Of a DNA stretch of 64,000 nucleotides, positions 13,145 to 24,020 are shown in pieces; position 1 is the first letter of the stretch, and each line of letters starts with the position of its first letter. The position numbers and the translations under genes are program-made. Origin of the DNA: Neofusicoccum parvum (Eukaryota; Ascomycota; Dothideomycetes; Botryosphaeriales; Botryosphaeriaceae); assembly GCA_020912385.1 (NCBI GenBank), contig CP087218.1:682001-746000 (forward strand), written 5' to 3'. The notes beneath the pieces are model-generated. The model ran no database searches and was not told the DNA's origin. It worked only from the letters and a program-made list of their open reading frames with translations.

Positions 13145-14317
13145 ACGAATTGGGGGCGAAAGGTCTCTGAGTACGTGGATACTCCACTCCCATCGTTGGC
13201 GGAGACGGCTCGTCCTCCTAGTGGTTCCCGCAGACTGCTCAGCAAAGACAGGCTTCCTGGGATCATACTCGTATTGAGCTCCCGCCGCCCCGTGCAATAG
13301 ATCGTCATGCGGTTCGATTTCGTGATTACGAGATTGGTTCGGAAAGCATTACCACACGTGCATGCCTTCACGGACAGTGTAAGCAGGGCGCAAATGTGCT
13401 GTGAAAGACAGGGCAAACCATCTGCACGAATGCTTCAACTGCCCGTGTATGGATCTCTTGTGGTCGTTCACGAAATGATCGCGTGCATATAGATATTGAA
13501 AATCAGCGTTAATAATATAATCAGGAGAGAAAGTGATGAATTAAGGAGCGTCGTAGAACAGAAAACAAGAAGCTCGAAATAATTGCATTCAAGAGCGTTA
13601 GTATGTCCCTAGCTACTGTTGTTTTCCCCTTAATGCTCGCGGAAGTACTGATGTCGACGACGACGGTGGGACAACTGCATTTACGTCTAAGGGGCGAGCG
13701 TTGATCGGCCACTCGACGGGAGGACCGATGATCAGGAATCACTGCAGGCCAACAGTGCAACCTATCACCACCAACCTCCTCAGGCTCACTACCCAGAAAA
13801 GACGCACTGTTCTGCTGATAACAAAGCCACTTTTGCGATTGTCCGTAACTAGACTACGACCCTAATCCTCGGGCCAAACCAATGCCCAATGAAGGTGATA
13901 TAAAATGACAGCGTGATGGAGCGTAGAGATTTCCTGCTGTAGACGCATGGTCACGAACCCAGCTGTTCCGGAAGAACTAATAATACTCCTCTCCGAAAAA
14001 GAATGCTCCCCAGGTATCTCTTGTTTCCCACGTCTCTCTGCCCAGAAAGAAAGACCAGCAAACATCCCATAAAAGGATCTCAAGGTTTTCCCTTTTTTAT
14101 TTTCGCCTTCGTCCCGCAATTATATCCCCGTCATCCGAAAAGATGCGCAACCGGTGATCGCGAAAAGCATAGTTCAGCAAATACTCCATCGCGATTTTCA
14201 GTGAATGACCTCATCAATCCGTCCGCCTATGCCCGAAGCACCGTGTGGTATGGAATAGCCGTCGATAAAACGCCCAGCGAATGGAAACATGAACCCTTCA
14301 GTACGCCTGCTGTACTT

Positions 14318-17271
14318 CTACATCATTGTATTCCTTTCCGGTGTGCCATTGCCCATGAAGACGCTTCCGCTACCCATGAACGTAGAGTTGATCGGAGGCT
14401 GCTGCTGCGGCTGCGAGCTCTGTGGTGATTGCTGCTGTTGCGGTTGCTGTGGGAGTCCGTTGGCGTCGTTCATCAAATCGGGCAAACCCATGGGCCACAT
14501 GGGGTTCGAGGCGTCCATGGCAGTCCCCTGCACGTAGGAGTCCCAAGCTTCCTGTGTGATCATTAGCTCTGAGTTCCGTGTTTGATGAAGCAACGGATGC
14601 TTACCCAGTCAAGATTGGTGGAGGGCATATCCATGCCCTGTAGCGCCATATTCGAGGCGCCAAACATCTGCGAGAAAGGGCTGGCTGCGGATATTGGTCC
14701 GTTCAACTCTCCACTGGAAGAGGGGCCAGTGTATTGAGGCGTCAAGCCACTACCGGATGAGACCGGAGGAAGGGGGTCGTTCAGGATGTTGCCCATGGAA
14801 GCAGGGTAGGATGGCCTGTTGTCAAACATGTTCGCGCTATTGGGAGTAAGCGCACCGGTGCTGAGCATCCCGAGAGTCATAGCTGCCGAGTGCTCTGGCG
14901 CAACATTCGCGTCATCTGGGATACTGGTACTAGCGGGATATGCTGTCGGCGCCGAAGTGAAGTTCTGTGCCCTGAGCGACTGATTCGACTTCAGCTTGTT
15001 CAGCATAACGTTCAACGCGCTGTGAGCCTTGTACGCCTCCATTGAGCCGTTCTGAAGCTCGCCCCAAATGGGAACTGCACGCTCAACAGCTTGAATCATC
15101 TCGTCTCGTCGGGTGTGGGGCCAGCCGTAGAGGTCACCCGGTGGTGAACGACCCGCGCGCTCTGCCTCCGAAATATGGTATAGGTCAAGAGCCACGACCA
15201 TTGCGGCAACAAGGAAGTCGTTCATGGTGAGAGATGTGATGAACCACTTCACCGTTCGTAGACGACCGTTCGGTTGCGACTCACGATGAATCGTGGCCTG
15301 GTGCCGAAGCATAGCCATCGAAGCATCAATGCAGGTACGGCGAGAGTACGCGTACCTGGCATTCTCGCGCGACGGACCAAGGAATTTTTTGTGGAGCACG
15401 ATCTGTGCCTTCAAGTAGAGGAGTTCGATGCTGAAGCGTTGCATGATCAATGTTGCGGGGTCTCTGGCTGAATCTTCCATCGATCGCATCTGCAGATGGG
15501 GCGGTGTATCCGCATGGATTTCGCGCAGTCGTTGATCCAACTTGGTAATTCCGTCGTACGACGTGCAGCTCAGAACTTGAGACTTCTCCACAACTTCCGA
15601 GAACCCGTAGATGAGACGAGCTTTCGTGATCATGTAAGAGCACGGAGTCGCTTCGGAAGATGGCCTGGAAAGTGGAAGCATCTTCATCTCCTCGTAAAGC
15701 TCGTCGTCGTAAAGGTTCCGCGGCAGCTCTGTGCTCGTATCCGTGGCTCTGATCATAGGTGGCTGGCCCATCTGATGAGAGAAGAGAAGGTCCATTTTTC
15801 TCACAACACACCATACTCGTCGCCGCATCTCTCCATTGAACGGTGACAATGCTCGGTAGGGTGCCGGATCTCTGTGGTAGCCCATGCGCATTGCCAAGCG
15901 AACAATGATCGTCCAGCTTACCAGCACGCCCAGCTCAGCATCTCTGCTGCGGGCGTACTCGGCTTGCACGTGAAGAATAAGCGTTTCCAGCATATTCGCC
16001 ACGGGTGCCGTGATGTCGGCCTTCAGCAGACATTGCGCACAGCGTTTTCTGTATTCACTGGACATGTCCCACGACTTACCACGGTACTCAGGAGGTTCAT
16101 CTCCTGCTCGATGGTAGGATTGGAGGGCTATGCACATCATGGCATAAGCCATGCCGAGCCAAATGACTGGAGTATCATCGGGATTCAACCAATGTTGGTC
16201 ATACTGATTTAGTGTCAGTTTGGGTGAACCATCTGGAGCATGCAGGCAAGGAGACGAACCTGTTTTTGGAAAGTAGGCCCATGAATGATGTCTGAAATAG
16301 TCAGGAAAAGGTATCGTTGCCTTGAGACTGCGCACAAAACTTACGGAAGCCGGGATCATAGACGTTGAAGTATCGAGTGATGAGCAAGTCAGCTACGACT
16401 TTTACCGGGAACGCTGCCATGAGTTCTGCCCTCTCGGCCGGTTGGACCGAGCCAAACAGGAACGCAGTACCCGGACTGATGTCGTCGGTGTATGCGGTCT
16501 GATGCCTACGCAGTTGCTCCTCATACTGCTTCTTGTGCTCGTTGAAGTATGTTTTCACTTCAGCAATCTGCATGTCATGTTAGAAGGAGAACCACGCGTA
16601 CAAATGGTAGAAAAGACATACCTCTCCCAAGATTGCGTACCAGTGTGCTTCCGAAGCAAAAATGGTCTTGTTATTGTCCACCTTCATCACTCCAATGGAC
16701 TTAGCTACCTGTTCAACATCGCTGTCTTCGTGAGCCGTACTCCCTTGCTCTTCTTTGATCGGCTCGGGCGCATCGACGTCGACGTCGAGAGTAGCATCCA
16801 TCGTCGAGCTACTGCCGCTGATGCTGCCCTGATGGCTCTGCGGGTTGGAAGGGAGGTTCATACTGGCAATGGCCGCAGCTGCAGCAGCCGGGCCAGCCGA
16901 CTGTGCGCCGTTGGTCATGAGGGACAGAACCAAGCCTTCCAGGCGGTCAATACGGTTTTGCATATCATCGGGAGATGTCATGGCGCTGTGAGTGGATGAG
17001 CTCTTCTTGCGACTCCCAGGAGTTGCATAAGTGCAGGAAGCATTGTCACCTCGTTTGGTGCAGTTGTCGCATGGGTTCCCGCGATTGCATTTGAGTCTGA
17101 CGATAAGAGTTAGCAATCATGGTAAGCGGGCACTTCGATGACCACTCACTTTCTGTGTCTGCAGGGTGCGCACGAGAGGGGCACCCTATTCCTCTTCCGA
17201 ACAACGCGGAACTGGCCATCTGGAGATTGGCCAGAATGGGACGAGTTGGCAGAGGGCGGGGTGGGCGTCAT
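14318..17271 (-). CDS. Zn2Cys6 transcription factor with fungal-specific middle homology domain
   Basis: A nuclear DNA-binding regulator of the Gal4-type class; its target pathway cannot be read from the sequence. Exons in transcript order are 17271-17150, 17096-16622, 16567-16345, 16291-16260, 16203-14605 and 14551-14318, giving 894 residues. The binuclear zinc cluster is C34-x2-C37-x6-C44-x5-C50-x2-C53-x8-C62, split by intron 1 after the HRK of the basic loop. A linker (DMQNRIDRLEGLVLSL, about 90-110) can form the dimerisation coiled coil. The Fungal_trans region runs from about residue 280 (FHIIHGPTFQKQ) through LGVLVSWTIIVRLAMRMGYH and RRRVWCVVRKMDLL. The C-terminus is disordered, Gln/Pro/Ser-rich and contains a WPMGLPDLM hydrophobic patch, a plausible activation region. 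The 32-nt exon 4 is needed to restore frame. No orthologue is named. Confidence 0.9.
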
Positions 17272-20058
17272 GGTGAACGATAATAGGAACGGAGGAAACG
17301 GAGTGCCGAGCTTCCAAAGTCCGAACGCAACAAAGATGTGGGTTTGGGTGACGGTCGGATAGCCACAGCGGGGCTTGGACTCAATCAGCGGCCCAGGAAA
17401 AGCGCTCAGCAGGCGTTACCAAGGGCTCTTTTGGCCGTCAGGCGTGACAAATTTGAGCAAGAGGGAGGCCAGTGCCCGGTAGAAGTGGTCGGCTTGCTGG
17501 AGCCTGACACAGAGGGATTGGACGGGGAGGTGGAGCGATTGGTTGCGCAAAAGCGGAGTTGAGCACGGAGATGGCTTAAGTCCACGCCAAGGGCCAGCCG
17601 GCTCTCTTAAGTAAACAGACGCAAAAGAGGCCGCGTCAGGACGACTGCCTGGTATGCACCCTGCCCCTCCACAGCGACAGTTCACTCTTGGCTTCCAGAC
17701 GGTGTCCCAGGACGGTTACGCCCTCTCTTTGCGACGGGCGCTCGTGCAGGGCAGGGTCGCAACGGTATGTAAAGCTCAGAGGAGACGAGGAGACGCCGTG
17801 CTGACCGCCACTTGAGGGCGAATGGCCTGGCACAGGGTGTGTGGGAGGGCCTCGAGGCGTCGGTCGAGTGAGGGCTTAACGCCGCAGTAACTCCAGAGGC
17901 GTCGCGGAGGGCTGGCGCGGGTCGCAAAGCGCGGGGCTTGCTCTGTCAAGCTCGAGAAACAGAAAGTCAGCGACGGCGACTCGCAGGATTGGGACGCGAG
18001 GGGGGCGGCGTTGAAATAGTGCGGCGGCCCTCTGGCTTCGCGGGCTGGCTGGCCTGAGAAGTCGCTCGGCACACGGCAGCGCTCACCTCGACGACGCTCC
18101 GATAAGCTCTCTCTGGACGCGCGGATCGCACTCGATGCACACGGCGATGGACTGCAGGCGACGCGGGTGGTGATGGCGGTCGTCGGTGTCGCGCGCCGCG
18201 GGGTGTGCTGTGGGCTGGGCGCGACTGCTGGAGGTGGAGAGGGTTGATCAAGGCTCAAACCAGCGTGCCGTCTGCTATCTTCACAACAAGCGGCCGTGCC
18301 AAGACCAGGTCAGTCGCCGGCCCTGCTCCTTCCAGCGCCCTCCTCGAGCCAGTTCCTCACTATCATCGACGGGACGTGTGACTCATAGGGATCCTATTGA
18401 CCTTGCGCTGCAGCTGCACAGCCTTCACCAGCGCCGACAGCTCGACAGCGCTAATCTCCTAACTCCGCGCTGAGGTTTTCGCACGATGTCATCGCCTGGG
18501 CCCCTCGTGTCTGCCTGAACGTCGACTGCGACCTCGCGCGCGACCTCTGCTCGTCCACGCCGCCATCGCAGGCCGACTTCAATCCAAAAGCCTCTGCGAG
18601 CCTCGTCCTTACTCAGCTGCTTAGCGTGCTGACCGAGATCTCCAGCTGGCCAACCGCCGTCCGCTCGCCGTCAACCAACCGCGCCCCTCATCTGGGGCCC
18701 TGTAATCTTACGACCATGCCGCACGTGAAAACCAGCGCCCGTGACACCGCCTTTCCCCGATTTGGAGCAGGACCAGACGAGCAGACCTATTGCTACAGCG
18801 TCTCCAGACACTCCAGATACAGCAGAATTGACCCCGCTCCCTTGAAGAAGCGGCAATCCCGACATCATGCCGGAGGCTTTTGTGGACACTCTCCAATTAG
18901 TTGTTGCCGCCGACTGCGCCACCGACGCCTGGAAAGCGGCATTGAATTAGTGATATCATCCTTCCCCTCACCAGTTCCATCAAGACGCCGTGTCGAATCA
19001 CGTGTCGCTGCACTAACGATGTCCATGCTAACCTGAACGGCACGATCCATCGAATCGGCCAATGGAACTGTTGCCATCACCCGTCTGCTGCTTCTCTGCC
19101 AGGTCCGCTCGGCCCAGCATGGCGTTAGACCACCGAACAAACTACTCTTCCCTCGAAAGTGCTGGCTCTGGCTTAAGATACGAGCACCGTCTTGAGAACT
19201 AGTCGGCATGCTTGATTCTCAGACAATTCGAGGGCATCTGATAAGTGGCCGTGCTATACATTCTGGACGCTCGTCTCTCAAATCAAACAAGAAGCCTTAC
19301 GCTCCAGCAGCTGAATAGATACAAGCCTCCTAGGACCGGAAACGCTGGTCACGTATGTGTACAAGCCACGTACATGGCACGCTCCTAGCAACTTACGACA
19401 GAGGGGCAACGGGTTTGCAGAGGTAATTAGATCCGCCCGGGTGGAACAGCACTCTATCTTCTGGATGAATTCTTCTACTCCCTACATCAAAGTCTTCCCT
19501 GCAGCCACTGCACTCTCTCGCCATCTGAACCAACGGCGCGATCGCTTCGTAGCCGACTTTCATGTGGCTGAGTAACCGAAATCACCGTTGAGCATTTACT
19601 GATTAGGATGCATTCATCCGGCCAGCGTGCACGTCCTAGCCGTCCGGCTAAATTCTTCAAAGCACCACGACCTACATATAGAACTCTACCATCGTACCGG
19701 GGCTGATAAGGAGATATTTGACCGTGCATTGACTGCATCATTGCGCAGGAGCTAAATGTACACAATCTCAATGCCCGTGTCTTTGCATTGGAGTTTTCAG
19801 AGGCGCTAGTCGGGAGCGCTTTGATTCTATATGTGACACCGTAATTGTATGAAACGGTGTGGTGGAAAACCAAAGCATATACCTGAATTGGTGTAGCCAA
19901 GGTGAGTTCATCAGACTGAGCACATCGCCCAATTAGCCACTCATATTGTACATCGCGATGGCTACTACACTGTCTACGTGTTCTACACAGCTAGTAATGG
20001 TCTGAAACATGCACAGCGCAGAATTACTACGTAGGCGCCTATACAATTTTGTTTAACG
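17272..20058. other. 2.8 kb upstream region of the Zn2Cys6 gene
   Basis: It lies between the start of the zinc-cluster gene and the 3' end of the AlkB gene, both on minus. Frames such as 18626-19036 (plus) and 19487-19900 (minus) show no family features. Its length suits a regulator gene with a long promoter or leader, but no defined sites were recognised. Confidence 0.5.
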
Positions 20059-21282
20059 TCAGTCATCTGCCTTCACATCCTCATCCTTCGTCTCTACCTT
20101 CACGTCCACGCCACCCTCAGCCTCCCCACCCTCCTCCTCAACCGGCTCCCAAATCCTCATCTCTCCCCTCCCCTCATCCCACCTGTACACAGGCCCATCC
20201 CCCACGTTATACTGATAATAATTCTCCGTCCCCCCTCTCACCATCGCCCGCCTAAACGTAACATTAATCCGCCCGCCCCCGCCCTCCGCCCCTTTCCTCT
20301 TCGGCACGCTATGCAGCCAATTCGCCTGCGTCTTCCCGCGCATCACCACCACATCCCCCGACCGCAACGGCAGCTTCAACGGCCTCCCACCACCACCGGC
20401 GGGCCCAGGCTTCCTCCTTAAGCAGAAGTCGCGCGTGGCGCCCAGCGACACCGACGCGATCGCCGGGTCGGGCCCGAGGAAGCGCTCGTCGTCGCTGTGG
20501 TAGGCGATGCCGTCGCGGCCGGACGCGTAGTAGTTGACCAGGCAGACGTTGAAGCGCGCGCCGCCGCCGACCGCGCGCTCGACGCCGCGCCGCAGCGCGT
20601 CCAGGCACGCCGGCAGCGGCCGCGGCCGGCACCGGTACCTCAAGCAACGAGCCGCGGCCGAGCCGGCGGTGGAGGAGCGCTCGACGACGAGGCCGAGCGG
20701 CCCCGAGAAGGCGGCGGTGTCGTCGACGCCGAAGACGGTGGTGAAGCGCGGCGTGTCGACGAGGGTGTCGACGCCGCCGCGCTGGATGCGGTAGCGGACG
20801 CGGTAGAAGGGGAGGGAGGAGCGGAGGAAGGTGAAGAGGGAGGCGGCGGTGGGGCGGGGGATGAAGGGGTCGAAGTAGAGGAGGTCGAGGAAGGGTTGGT
20901 CGTTGATGAGGCGGCCGGGGGAGGCGGGGCAGGTGGCTGAGGCAGCAGGGTGAGGGTCTGTGGTGGTAGACGGGGGAGAAGTGTTGGTGTTGTAGTCGGA
21001 GGTCTTGGCGGTGGTTAAGGTGCTGCAGTCCGGAGTCTTGGGGGAGGCGGAGCCAAGAGCGGAGAGGATGGGGGCGGGGAGGCAGGGGATGGGGAAGGGG
21101 TAGGCTGGGTGGGTGCAGGGCGGGTCGGCGGACGGGCAGAGGTCCAAGTCGAAATTGGGGCTGACGCGCTGCTTCTTGGAGCTGGTCGCGTCCGGTTGGT
21201 GGGCGTGCTGGTGTTGTTGGAGTGTGACGGGCTGCTGCGACACGGGTTTGAAGAAGCTGTCCAGGGTCCTTTTCTTCGACAT
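20059..21282 (-). CDS. AlkB-family Fe(II)/2-oxoglutarate dioxygenase (ALKBH2/3-like)
   Basis: A DNA/RNA dealkylation-repair enzyme that oxidises methyl lesions such as 1-methyladenine and 3-methylcytosine. It is intronless, 407 residues from the ATG at 21282. The double-stranded beta-helix carries the iron ligands H262-S-D264 (in AYHSDDERF) and H324 (in NWLHSVPKRK), and the 2-oxoglutarate arginines in RINVTFR (R338, R344). Also visible are NVCLVNYYASG.DGI before the HxD, and SVSLGATRDFCLRR after it, which is typical of this family. Residues 1-130 are disordered. They open with SKKRTLDSFFKP, which resembles a PCNA-interacting box without the leading Gln. A longer frame could start at 21351, but the context at 21282 (GCCATGTCG) is better and places the motif at the terminus. 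Confidence 0.92.
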   Translation of the reverse strand: MSKKRTLDSFFKPVSQQPVTLQQHQHAHQPDATSSKKQRVSPNFDLDLCPSADPPCTHPAYPFPIPCLPAPILSALGSASPKTPDCSTLTTAKTSDYNTNTSPPSTTTDPHPAASATCPASPGRLINDQPFLDLLYFDPFIPRPTAASLFTFLRSSLPFYRVRYRIQRGGVDTLVDTPRFTTVFGVDDTAAFSGPLGLVVERSSTAGSAAARCLRYRCRPRPLPACLDALRRGVERAVGGGARFNVCLVNYYASGRDGIAYHSDDERFLGPDPAIASVSLGATRDFCLRRKPGPAGGGGRPLKLPLRSGDVVVMRGKTQANWLHSVPKRKGAEGGGGRINVTFRRAMVRGGTENYYQYNVGDGPVYRWDEGRGEMRIWEPVEEEGGEAEGGVDVKVETKDEDVKADD

Positions 21283-22696
21283 GGCGATTGGTGTCTGTGT
21301 GAGGCTGGAGATGAGCAGCAGCGCAGGGGTCTCGGGGCGAGTCTGCGACATGACAGCTGTCAGCGCTGGGAACGCGCGTTTGCACGAAGCCGTGAGTCGA
21401 TGACGTCAAGAAGACACTTTGCTCGAAACAGGCAGAGCGTGGAGCGTCGCCGCGCCGGACGGGCAGCGAACCGGCCGCTGTCTCAGCCGCGATGGCGCCA
21501 GTCAGATGAAACAGACACTCTTGCGAGCGGCACCGGCACCAGCACCAGCAGAAATCAGCATCCGCATCAGCAAACCCTGTCGCACACATGCAACGACACC
21601 GGCTGGCGTGCTCGCCTCGGCGCATTCTCACGGCTCTGCCTCTCTGCCCGGCGTTTCACCCCCCAGCGCGACGGGCGTGCTGCCTGGTGCATTGGTGCTA
21701 GCTTGCTTTTGCGGCCGATCGCGCGCTCGACGGCGCTATGGATTCGGCAGGAGCTTTTTCGCCGTTTTCGTTGCACCCCGGTCGATGTGCAAAAGCATAA
21801 CTATAGACGGACTCTATATCGTCCCGAATACGACGCTGCTCCAGGGGCCTGCCACCCTGCCATCACGAGATCTCGAGGCGTGATTCATGCGCATGTAGTA
21901 ATGGAATATGCGGTGTCACCCCAACCATCCGTTAAGCACGCTGAAAAGAATGTGTGCGACGCCTGGAGCGGCGGTGTGCAATAATGGGTCCTGCCCTGCC
22001 AATCAGCCCTGAAGGTTAATGGTAGGCCCGAAGCATAAATCCAGGCGAGTGTGCAGCATCCTTTGTTCATTTGGCTGCATGCTTCGACTCGATACGACCG
22101 CCCATGCAAGGAGTGACCCTAATCTTCCTCCTTCCGATTAAGCCTTTGCTATCGCACCGCAGCTATCTGCTGCGCGACATCATGTGCATCTCCTAGGCGA
22201 GGGGCGCCTGATGCTTTCGAGTATATCTGTACACGCTACAGAAGAGATGAAGGGCACGAAAAGAGAAGCTGCGGAATGACTAGCAGCCATTGCCCGTAAG
22301 CACGGGTCGAACAAACTGACGGGTTGACAATCGAGTCCGCGCTCAATACGGAAATCTTCGGGGAAAGTAAGGCGAGGGCGTACGAAATACGGCATGATCG
22401 TCCGCAAAACGATGAGACTTCTGGTCGTCGTCGTCGTCCGCGTTATTGCACCATAGTTGTGTGAAACTCGTGTGCTAAACTTGTAGTTCGTAGACCTGGA
22501 CACATTGTAGTATACAGCTGTTCAAGCAGACCTCTGAACGCCTGCAAGGTATCTAGTGAGCATCGTGATGAGTACATGAGAACGGACAGAACAAGTCCAG
22601 AGAGAGAGAGAGCCCACCAAGCTTACCAGAAACCTCCCATCCCACCATCTACCCACGAGCCGATTATTTCCCAGAACCAGACATACAGAGACCCAA
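21283..22696. other. spacer upstream of the AlkB gene
   Basis: It holds the AlkB promoter and leader and the 3' flank of the Jac1 gene. Frames on both strands (21109-21984 plus, 22180-22503 minus) have no recognisable domains. A short GA dinucleotide run lies near 22600. Confidence 0.5.
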
Positions 22697-23476
22697 CTAA
22701 TGCTGCAACACCACCGGCTTCCCCGGCTCCCACGCATCCAAGCTCTCCTTGATATTAACCCAATACCTCAACCTCACCGCCTCCTCCTTCGCCGTCTCGA
22801 CATCGTCCTCCCTGAACGCCCTGTCCAGCACCTCCACGCTGCCCTCCACCCTCCTCCCGTTCTCGACCCTCATCGCCTGCACCTCCTCCTCGCTCCCCGC
22901 CTCCTCGATCCGCTCCCTCGCCTCCAGCACCTCCATCAGCAGCTCCGGGTCCTCGACCTTCAGCCGCTCGTCCTCCGCCACGTCGATCCCCCTCAGCGAC
23001 AGCAGGTGCTGCGCCCGCAGCAGCGGGTTCTGCAGCGTCCGGTACGCCTCGTTGATGCGCGCGCTCAGGCCCTCGGCCCGCCGCTTGTCGGCGCCGCCGT
23101 GCCGGTCCGGGTGGGCGGACGCCTGCAGCTGGAGGAACTCGTTGCGCAGCGCGCGCAGGTCGATGGCGAAGGGCCCGGCGGGCGGCGGGCCGGCCGGCAG
23201 CGTTTTGGGGAAGAAGGTGTAGTGGGTGTGCTGGGCGGCGGGAGCGGCGGTTTCGGCGGTGGGCGACGGGGAGGAGGAGGAGGGGCGGGGGTCCTGTGGG
23301 CGCGAGGCAGTCGTGCTGAACGCGCGGGCGTGCGGTCGAGGTGTGGGCGTGGCGGCGGAGGCGCGGGCGCGGAGGCGCGACGGCCGTGGCGATGCGGACT
23401 GGAGCGCTGGGGCGCGGAGCTCGCGGCGGACGAGGGCGCGGAGCCAGCCGAGGGCTTGCGGTGTTGCTGCGCGCAT
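22697..23476 (-). CDS. jac1: mitochondrial Fe-S cluster J-protein co-chaperone (HscB/Jac1)
   Basis: A J-domain co-chaperone that stimulates the mitochondrial Hsp70 and docks the Isu scaffold for Fe-S cluster transfer. It has one exon and 259 residues. Residues 1-60 are Arg/Ala/Ser-rich with no acids and end ARAFSTTA, a classic matrix-presequence cleavage pattern. The J domain starts at HYTFFPKTLP (about 85); its HPD triad is at 122-124 (ASAHPDRHGG), followed by RINEAYRTLQNPLLRAQHLLSLRGID. The C-terminal HSCB oligomerisation domain has ELLMEVLEARERIEEAG and ends in the helix with RLRYWVNIKESLDAWEPG. Length and domain order match Jac1. The frames open on the opposite strand across this gene are GC-driven shadows. 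Confidence 0.95.
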   Translation of the reverse strand: MRAATPQALGWLRALVRRELRAPALQSASPRPSRLRARASAATPTPRPHARAFSTTASRPQDPRPSSSSPSPTAETAAPAAQHTHYTFFPKTLPAGPPPAGPFAIDLRALRNEFLQLQASAHPDRHGGADKRRAEGLSARINEAYRTLQNPLLRAQHLLSLRGIDVAEDERLKVEDPELLMEVLEARERIEEAGSEEEVQAMRVENGRRVEGSVEVLDRAFREDDVETAKEEAVRLRYWVNIKESLDAWEPGKPVVLQH

Positions 23477-24020
23477 GGTCGCGTAGAGCGTGTGCGCCGG
23501 CGCGGTTGCGGTGAGGATGGCGATGTTGGTGGTGGTCGCTGCGAGCGGTGCGAAATCGCTGGAGAAATTCGAGCCATGACTCGAGCCGCCCGCGTCGACG
23601 TCACTGCGCTTGGGGACCCTGCCGTGCCTCAGCCTTAGGCAGCTACATCTGCCACCGAGTCACTATAGGGAGCCAGGACATGCCAACGACAGGGGTACTG
23701 AGTATATTCAATGTTTCCATTCCCTCCCAAACAGCACAGATATGCAAGCTGACTCGCTGATGTTGAATGATCGCCCCGAATCCCCAGTGATATAATGATG
23801 CTTGCGGGTATCTACCAGTTTTCACATCCTCCAAAGAAAGTCTTGCATCAAACGAAAGAACGAGCCGCCCGCCCAGCATGCGGCATCCCTTGCTGAATAA
23901 AAGAAATATGTTGGCCCAGCCGTGCCACCTAGTATCACAGTCCCAGTCAAAACCAATATGCAATGATCCAAAGAAAATCCCGTCGTAGTGTGTCACCAGT
24001 CTTCTCGTCCGTCTCGTGAA
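23477..24020. other. short spacer between Jac1 and the next minus-strand gene
   Basis: About 540 nt containing the Jac1 promoter and leader and the 3' flank of the gene ending at 24021. No gene was seen. Confidence 0.5.

Larger units (their letters stand above)
10080..14317. other. 4.2 kb convergent spacer
   Basis: This lies between the ends of the PEF gene (plus) and the Zn2Cys6 gene (minus). It holds an A18 run (11343-11360) and a degenerate GGGCAAA tandem repeat (13032-13144). Several frames of 60-220 codons exist, but their sequence comes from these repeats or looks random. I see no supported gene. Confidence 0.5.

Noticed and set aside
12663..13416. Minus-strand frames with CPFALLP-type repeats
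   Set aside because: The repetitive peptide is just the translation of the GGGCAAA minisatellite.
20309..21631. 440-codon second minus-strand frame over the AlkB gene
   Set aside because: It is the same strand but another frame; it reads as Arg/Pro/His low complexity, while the other frame has all AlkB catalytic residues.
22700..23638. 312-codon plus-strand frame opposite Jac1
   Set aside because: Antisense shadow of the Jac1 gene, Leu/Arg/Gly-rich.
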